NCBI GenBank assembly: GCA_903813345.2
Contig: CAIIXF020000009.1
Coordinates: 11,090,030 to 11,154,029 of the forward strand
Length of the DNA stretch: 64,000 nt
Direction: 5' to 3'
Source: Owenia fusiformis
Lineage: Eukaryota > Annelida > Polychaeta > Sabellida > Oweniidae
The notes beneath the pieces are model-generated. The model was not told the DNA's origin. It did no database searches and saw nothing but the letters and a program-made list of their open reading frames with translations. Each line of letters starts with the position of its first letter. The stretch's first letter is position 1. Positions 57,167-64,000 of this stretch are shown here, piece after piece. The position numbers were made by a program, and so were the translations under genes.

Positions 57167-58793
57167 CCTGATCTGACACTGGCAAGTTTATTGTAATAAA
57201 ACACTATACCAGCACATCTGCCTATGTAGTACAGGTGTATCACTGGAATTATCTGCAATAAGTCATGCACAGTAGATTCATCGCAAACTAATTAGTTTGT
57301 CCTTCTCTTTCCTCTGAAACACCTTTCTTCATAGTTATGAATTAAAGTAATAAATAACTAATCTAATTTTGTCTAGAACGATATATTATATATCGTTTCA
57401 TTTATTTCTATCCCTGTATGAAACCAGTTTCTCCTCGGGTAAAATATAAATTAAGCCTTCCAAAGCAGTGTATCTAACTAAGAACTATTCAGTCTACTCT
57501 CACTGTAACACTGCTCCCCACAGTAAAATAAGTTGTCCTCAGTTACAAGACAAATAAAGGCAACCCTGTATCTAAATTATACTTTTCAGGCAAATCTTTT
57601 ATATTAACTACTGTAACATTTCCCCTCTCTTTAAGAAATCAGTTGTCCTCAGAATTAATGTAGTAATGATATACATATTCTATAGAGCATGTGAACTTAT
57701 ATATCAATATATTAGTAACTCTACTACTTTCCTTAGAACCTTTATCATTGGCTATATGTAAACTGACCCTCAATAAGCTGAACAAGCTAATGCATGTTTT
57801 TCTTGTCCCAAAGGTGTTTTCTTTACACGGTTTGATTAATACATATTTTTCTCAGAGTTGACATTCCCCATGGGCAACCTAGTCTCATATTTCCATTTGT
57901 AGCAAAAGGAATATCACCCCTACTGCCGATTATCATTTCATGAACATGCTAGTTTCACTGCATTTCACACTTTAAATATTATTTGTGTTATTCTTCCTTT
58001 AAAATGTTGAATATTTATACATCATATAAGGATTATATATAAAGGGCAAAATGTTAGATTTTATTTTCTGACATTCATATCATGTTTTTCATGTGAGTAT
58101 TAGAATTAGAATTTTTCTTGTTTTACTTTTCAATGTTAATTTGAAAATTTAGAACTCTGTATTTCAATTGAAAAAGTACAGTAAGAATTTAACCATTTGG
58201 ACAATAATCATTGAATTCACCTCTATTTTCCTATTTTACACCCCAATGAGTAATTGCATGGAAGTTAATTAAACTCATGATAGACAATTCCTCAATTAGC
58301 TTTTCTCGTGACATTTCTCCATTTACATACCTAGATTGAATGTCAAAAGTAAGTAACATCACATTTCCCCCTAATCTTTAAAAAAAGTTCGTCCTCGATA
58401 AATCTTTCACAACAGAATACAACCAAACTAAAACTATCCATCTATGACTAGATTAAGGAAGACAGAGTTTGATTAGAAATCTTGCTTATTGATGCAATAA
58501 TATGTCAACAATATGAAAAGTTATTAGAATGAGGTCACCTTGACATAAAGTAATTTTAAAGAACTCACAGACAGGATAAAACATAATAATAGAAACTAAT
58601 CATTTACTACTGACATGCAATTCAAGTTAAAAGCTTAAAGTGAGAATATTGATGTTCTTTTTCATAATAACTGAGATAATGAACTTATGTCATACCAAAA
58701 ATTGCCTTCAGACAGTTTTGCAAGCACATCAAAGTATTCTAGTTTGCTTATTTCCCATTACATGTTCTATGATAATATTCCTATTTTTGAACT

Positions 58794-58965
58794 TAGTGTT
58801 CTCTCCAGGATTTTTTCTCAGGTTGGTACAAAATTCTCATTTCTACAATTCAGACCAAAATTGGTCAAAATATGCCAATTTTTTATGAATCTTCTCATTG
58901 TCAAGTGGGTGCAAAATTTAAGGTGGGTGCGGCACCCACTTACTTTATTGCTAGGGATATCACTG
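58794..58965. mobile_element. GTGGGTGC-type MITE copy
   Basis: 'agtgttctctccaggatttt', 'caagtgggtgcaaaattta', 'aggtgggtgcggcacccact' and 'ctagggatatcactg' match the 41217-41400 element in order and orientation of words. Confidence 0.7.
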
Positions 58966-59934
58966 TTTTTGATATTTTAAAAGTGGCTCAGCATACTGTT
59001 GACCTGTACAATGTCATTAGGAAGGAGATAACACATAGCTGCTGCTGTTATTTATGGATCATCCCTCGATCTTACTTATACTTATTAAACTAATGCTATA
59101 CTTACAGCTGAATATATTATTTTCTACAGGTGTTTTGTGCAAAATTAAAGTTTTCTCAATTTTGACTAATAGGGCCTAAAACTTCCAATATAATACTTCA
59201 GAATTTTCTAAATTCTCTTTGGAATGTAGATTCATCAAATTGAAGGTAAAGAACATATTTGGACCAAATTGTGACAAAATATGCAAAATGTTAACACCTG
59301 CCATTTGTTGCAGAAGCCATTTGTGACACTGACCATCAAACACCAACCACCGACCACAAGAGTTGGAGACACTTGGAGAGTTGGTGACATAAAAATTAGA
59401 ATTTAAAGGCAAATCCAGGTGAGGACACTTTGAATTTTAGACGTGACCAATTTTAAGACATTTCCTATATTTGGATGAAATAAGTGAAATTACTATTCCT
59501 AAAAATCCTAACATTGATAAGGCAAGTGGATGTATGGGACTGGAAGCCTGAATCATATTGTCGGTTGCCAAGTTTCTTCAAACACTCAAACATCCTTCAC
59601 AAACACTTTCCCATAAGAACTTCCATCTGTATGCTAATTCATGCTCAGATCCGTCTGCTTGATTTCCGCATGGTCAAGCTAATTTCTCTCTATTTCTCTA
59701 TAATATTTGATTAAAGTTTGTGATTTTCTTGCATTTTTATATATTTAGTAGTGATAACTTTATTCTCAATTTCATTACTTTGGTCTTTTTTAACTCTTTC
59801 ATCATCAATTTTGCATTTGGAAAAATGACATTCATGGAATTTTATTCAGCAGCCACTTGGTTCAATATGTCACTACACTCTACTTTCAAGATGGCTTGAA
59901 AATAAAATATCAGTCAAGTTTTGTAGCTCAAAAT

Positions 59935-60055
59935 ACAGTGAAAAGAATGGAATTAGCAAGAAATAAAGTGTATATTCTTGAAGTTGAAATCAAAAATTGT
60001 AAAAATATCCAAGAAACAAAGAGACTTCATTCAGAATTTCTAGAGAATGACACTG
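59935..60055 (+). repeat. Dispersed 'GGAAT(C/T)AGCAAGGAATAAAGT' family copy
   Basis: 'aagaatggaattagcaagaa' and 'agagacttcattcagaattt' then 'ctagagaatgacac' match the family better represented at 60890-61130. Other copies: 23425-23575, 42525-42625, 46970-47040, 52500-52560, 55690-55800, and inverse copies at 36295-36400, 53815-53900 and 61415-61515. Confidence 0.6.
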
Positions 60056-60889
60056 AATAAGAAGGTCAATTTATATTTGGGAGTTGTACAGTCGCCCATT
60101 TTGTTATTTATTGAGGTACACTGCAGTACTTCAGGGAAACCATGAGTCATAGCTAGGAATATATCATTGACAATGTACGTTCGTTAAATCACCACATCAA
60201 TTGACATTTTCTTCGTTAAATGATGAGAACGGAGAAATTAATAAAAAATAATTAATCAACAGAAACAATACACTCTAAAATTAAGTGGAAATCCCCCAAA
60301 AATAGACTCTATTCGAATTTCGAAGAGAAAATTAGTGAAATTGAAATGATAAGTGGGAACTATGTTGCACAAGTGAACAAGTCTTGCGTTATATTTAAGT
60401 ACCTCTATGGTGTAACTTATAACACTGATATCCATGCATGTCTCGCTTCTTTTATAGCTCTTCCGAGGATTAATTAGTCCCAATAGTGTCTCGTTTTCTA
60501 TGATAAATTGAGTAACAGAGACAGACATATATAGAAATATAGAACATTAGAACTATTGTATAACTATAGCAAGACTATGAACCACAAGATTCATATAATA
60601 TTCTTGAATGAATTGTGCTAGAAAAAATAAAGAATCAAATATAAATGGACATTAACATTAAATTAAAAGTGAAAATAAATAATTTTCATAAAAGATTCGG
60701 TTCAAAACGGTTATACATATTGTTATGTTTACACAAAATTTTGGAGATACTATGCAAATATTGCAACATTTTATTCATACAGACCACAATTTGTTGATAA
60801 ATGTCAGTATAATTATATTTTCACAAGGAACGCAAGGGAACAGAGAGAGATTCCCTAATAAGAATATTTGTCATGACGGTTACATTTTG

Positions 60890-61130
60890 AAATGCAAAAT
60901 AGAGAAGATAAGAATAAAATCAGCAAGGAATAAAGTCAACAGGCATGTAGTCAACACTCTAAATTGTATAGGAATGCAAGAAAATCAGATACTTCATTCA
61001 AATTTTGGAGAGAAATGAGCGTAATCAGCAAGGAATAAAGTCAAAAGGCATGTAGTCAACATTCTAAATTGTATAGAAATGCAAGAAATTCTTGTACTTC
61101 ATGGAAATTTTACAGAGTTAATGTAACTAA
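60890..61130 (+). repeat. Tandem pair of the AGCAAGGAATAAAGTC dispersed family
   Basis: 'aatcagcaaggaataaagtc', 'ggcatgtagtcaaca(c/t)tct' and 'aaattgtatag' occur twice about 110 bp apart. An inverse copy (61415-61515: 'tctctctaaaatttgaatga', 'caatttagagtgtcc') follows about 300 bp later. Confidence 0.75.
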
Positions 61131-62403
61131 ACCTACTGAGAAAATTTGCGTTAAACCAATTACTTATTTTAACACTGTTTCATTACCATGCTAGCTCATA
61201 ATTTCACACAGATCAAAGAACTTAGTGTTGAAATGTAGGATAACGATAAATTATCTATAAATTATCTTAAGTTTTATTTTCTTTCGAACAAGAATTTACA
61301 GACTCTTGGCAATTCAGATTGGACGTTTTTCTGTTTTCTCTGAAGAGAACTATATAATTGTTGTTAACGAAAGATAAAATCACGTCGAAAATGTCCCTTG
61401 GGTCATGCAATTTTCGCACAATTTCTCTCTAAAATTTGAATGAGCTACCTTATTTTCTTGCATTTCTATACAATTTAGAGTGTCCATAACATGCCTGTTA
61501 GCTTTATTTCTTGCAGATTCCAATAATTTCCACTCTATTGATCATTTCAAAACATGTCTATTGTGGCTTCTTTTTAATAGGAAGGATTATATAGGCATTC
61601 TGCCATGCATTATTCAACAGAAAGATAAAAGGAAGCTGTTTTATGGAAATTTCATATACAATCAATGGAGTTTAAGTATACTCCAAATTGCAATTAAAGA
61701 GTAGATAGTAGATCCCGAATAAAGGAGTTGATTTCTAGCTAAGACCTATAAAACATCTTAAATATTTAGATATCTTAAGACATGGTACTTTTAAGAGAAA
61801 CTGACATATCCAATAATAGTCATAGAAACATTGCATGCATGCCGCATGGTCAGAGCCTTTTATCTAGAAAGGCCTAAAATTGATAAAACAAATATGACAT
61901 TGACACGCAAACCTATGCAAGGAATTCTCTATGTTCCTAACAGTTTCATTTGACCCTGTTTGAACCCATAGACCATTATTATCTCTAATTTATGATCAAA
62001 TATATCTTTTTTGCATTTTCATGTCACATATTGTTATAGTCTCCGATTTTTTGTGGATGGTTTGGCAGTCAGTCGTTGGCATTTGGTGTACCCTTTGCAT
62101 TCATACAACTTCGTTTCTTAAATAGAGCTTCGTCTTCATAGTTTATAACTATAAGCTTTGCATGCAGGGTACATTCAGTGTCGGGTATCTGTAACAAATG
62201 GCAGTTGGTGACATTCTGTATGTCAATGCCTTGTTATACCAGTTGTAGATTATATCTACACATTTAGCTACTTCAGTCCTCTTAATTCCTCTGAATTCTA
62301 ATCTGAGGCATTAACCTTTCACAATTCATGAAGAAGTGTCTTCAAAAGTCTTCTTTGTATTCATCATACTGTTAAACCAGTGTATTCCTTCAGTCATATG
62401 CTT

Positions 62404-62598
62404 GCCCGTAGCCAGCTTTTACCAGGAGGGGGAGCTTTTTTCTAGGGGGGGAGCTTTTTCACAATTTTGGCTAAAAATCATGCGAAAAATTCTCAGAATG
62501 GTGAAAAATTGCATGGTTTTGAAAGAATTTCTGGCCAGGGGGGGGAGTGGCAGGGGGGGAAGCTTCCACTCCCCCAGCTCCCCCTCTGGCTATGGGCC
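62404..62598. mobile_element. GCCCGTAGCCAG-ended MITE, about 195 bp
   Basis: 'gcccgtagccagctttta' and the inverse of 'tctggctatgggc' form the ends; the interior has runs of G ('aggggggggag' type words) and 'gaagcttccactcccccagc'. Related pieces are at 3655 and 52915. Confidence 0.65.
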
Positions 62599-62859
62599 TG
62601 CTATCTAATACTTTGATGGATTAAGATGAGAATTCATAGCCTTCAACCAGAACATTGGTACATAGAATGCAGATTTCTCCAACTAGTATAAGTAATTAAG
62701 GTTCAGTTCAATTTTGCTTCAGACGGGACTTTTGTCAATACAGCATGCTAATTGCACGAAAAACTTCATAAATTATTAATGCCGATTTCATTCTTCAAGA
62801 GGGAAGAATGAGCAGTTGTTCAATTAACCAACTGAAATTAAACGCTAGAGGAGAGAGAG

Positions 62860-63420
62860 AGGTCGAAGCGAGGTATCTGGGTAAGAAATATTACCACCGT
62901 TACTCCCTAGAAGCATGAAATGCTCATTTAGGGGAGGGGTAAATTTGCCTGGGTAAGAATTTATCCGTATTTATCCGATGAGATAAATTACCCTCTAGAA
63001 ACAAATAACTGATTTTTTTGATTTTTATGATAAACAGAAATAACCAAGATAAAAAATTCATCCCTGGGGCGGGTTAGTTATATCATCCCCTAGAAGCTTA
63101 TTAAATGCTCAATAGAAAAGGGGAGGGTGGTCAAAGGTTAATATACTAAGATTATAAGACATTTTACTTCAAGAGATCATAAGACAATTTATCCTCAAGA
63201 AGCAAACTGAATGTTCAATGAGAGAAAGGTCAAAGCAGATTTGTTGTACCCCAAGGATGTTGTGATAAATTACCTTAAAAAAGTTGTGATATATCATTTG
63301 GAAGACTATAATAATTGAATGCTCAATGAAAGAGGGTTGCTAGGAATTCACATCAAGTAAGAAATTTAACCTTTCGGGCATTGAGATATGTCATATATGA
63401 GCTCCAAGCAGCAAAATACA
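62860..63420. repeat. Very degenerate tandem array
   Basis: Words such as 'taagaaat(t)ta', 'ttaccctctagaa', 'ccctagaagc', 'aatgctcaat(g/a)' and 'gaaagaggg' or 'gaaaaggggag' recur at intervals of about 80-120 bp. Boundaries and copy number are uncertain. Confidence 0.45.
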
Positions 63421-64000
63421 TATTGATTGGGAGGGGGGAGAGAATAGGAGAGTGGGAGAAAGAGATGGAGAGAAATTAAGGGAGCGGGTTGGGGAAGAGA
63501 GGAAGGAGTAAAAGGGGGATACCTAATAACTGGATAATGGAAATCAACCCTAAGGGAAATTAAGATTATTGTTCTGGGACAAACTACTTATTATATCTTT
63601 ATTACATAGTCTCTCCAAACAAAAACTAAAATGAAACTAATAGAACAATCTGATTCACTAAAAGGTCAAACGTGTTATATATCATAAGCGTCCTAAAGTC
63701 AACATTTTTCCTCCTCCTTCTATGATATTTACACTAAATTGCAATTCAGTGTTTCAAAATAGTTTCTTTTGTTACTTCAGCTTATACCTCATCGCTTTAG
63801 ATGCTTGACATATCATAAACCAACATCAACACTCAGCTTAATGCTTTTTTATTGTTGTATCCCTGATTGCATTGATGGTTTTATCAATAGTTTAAATTGT
63901 TTTTGTTGTTTTAGTAATTTAGGTAAAGTAAACTATTCACCATTCATAATTTATACGTATTCAAGAAATAGGCAAGCCAAAAGTTTAAATTTTGTGGGAA

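Larger units (their letters stand above)
55145..58398 (-). repeat. Seven retroelement-like end motifs (minus GAGGACGAACT...GGGGAG..TGTTA)
   Basis: On the plus strand, 'gttcgtcctcgg'-type words lie at about 55145, 55479, 56742, 57427, 57532, 57642 and 58387, most preceded by 'taacA(C/T)t.ctccc'. On the minus strand this reads as codons for EDELF-like residues, then a purine-rich tract and TGTTA or TGTAA. That resembles the end of a retroelement polyprotein, polypurine tract and LTR start. No intact gene is present; interpretation is tentative. Confidence 0.4.
56105..64000. other. Upstream region of DLG5, no gene recognised
   Basis: No coding exon or clear DLG5 promoter was identified in 7.9 kb. 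It contains the retroelement-like motifs, the 27-bp minisatellite, members of several dispersed families, a GTAGCCAG element, a degenerate array at 62.9-63.4 kb and a purine-rich tract at about 63427-63515. Untranslated DLG5 exons could lie here unseen. Confidence 0.5.

Noticed and set aside
63427-63515. Purine-rich tract as a polypurine primer site
   Set aside because: Too long and irregular, with no LTR-like sequence following it.

Overview
The window is intron-rich nuclear DNA of an invertebrate animal. It is AT-rich, has GT-AG introns, and its genes are small islands in a large excess of inverted-repeat transposons, MITEs and minisatellites. A complete disks-large-5 (DLG5) gene, a secreted WAP-type protein and a HEPN-domain gene suggest a marine bilaterian, perhaps a lophotrochozoan such as a mollusc. 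The species cannot be fixed from the sequence alone. No prokaryotic features, rRNA, tRNA or CRISPR were seen.

Layout. (1) 2.1-10.6 kb, minus strand: the first three coding exons of a gene encoding a short basic N-terminus, a HEPN-like domain with an RNSWAH motif, and a heptad-rich coiled coil. The last exon ends in a good splice donor and the rest of the gene is not visible. Its introns hold a mariner-type element, a MITE with a 9-bp target duplication and several tandem repeats. (2) 10.6-22 kb: no gene recognised. It holds inverted-repeat elements, a roughly 2 kb segment present twice 2.78 kb apart, and a TTAA-flanked element inserted in only one of those copies. (3) 22.0-56.1 kb, minus strand: one DLG5 gene that I could join from 24 coding exons with consistent phases (6018 nt, 2005 codons plus stop). 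Its order is short N-terminus, coiled coil, PDZ1-PDZ2, long Ser/Pro-rich linker, PDZ3, PDZ4, SH3, basic hook, and guanylate-kinase-like domain. (4) The intron between PDZ3 and PDZ4 (28.0-35.3 kb) contains a 6-kb inverted repeat. Its arms carry three separate TA-flanked transposon insertions, each with the empty site preserved in the other arm. (5) Intron 1 of DLG5 (45.7-55.9 kb) contains, on the opposite strand, a complete four-exon gene for a 226-aa secreted cysteine-rich WAP-type protein with its own TATA box and poly(A) signal. (6) 56.1-64 kb: upstream of DLG5, no gene recognised; retroelement-like fragments, a 27-bp minisatellite and dispersed repeats.

How the genes relate. DLG5 is a cell-polarity/junction scaffold, the WAP-type gene makes a secreted disulfide-rich protein, and the HEPN gene looks like an RNase- or defence-type protein. 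There is no operon-like link. The nesting of the WAP-type gene inside DLG5 intron 1 is the only structural coupling. Exon boundaries below come from GT-AG signals, reading-phase continuity and similarity recalled from known families; there are no transcripts behind them.
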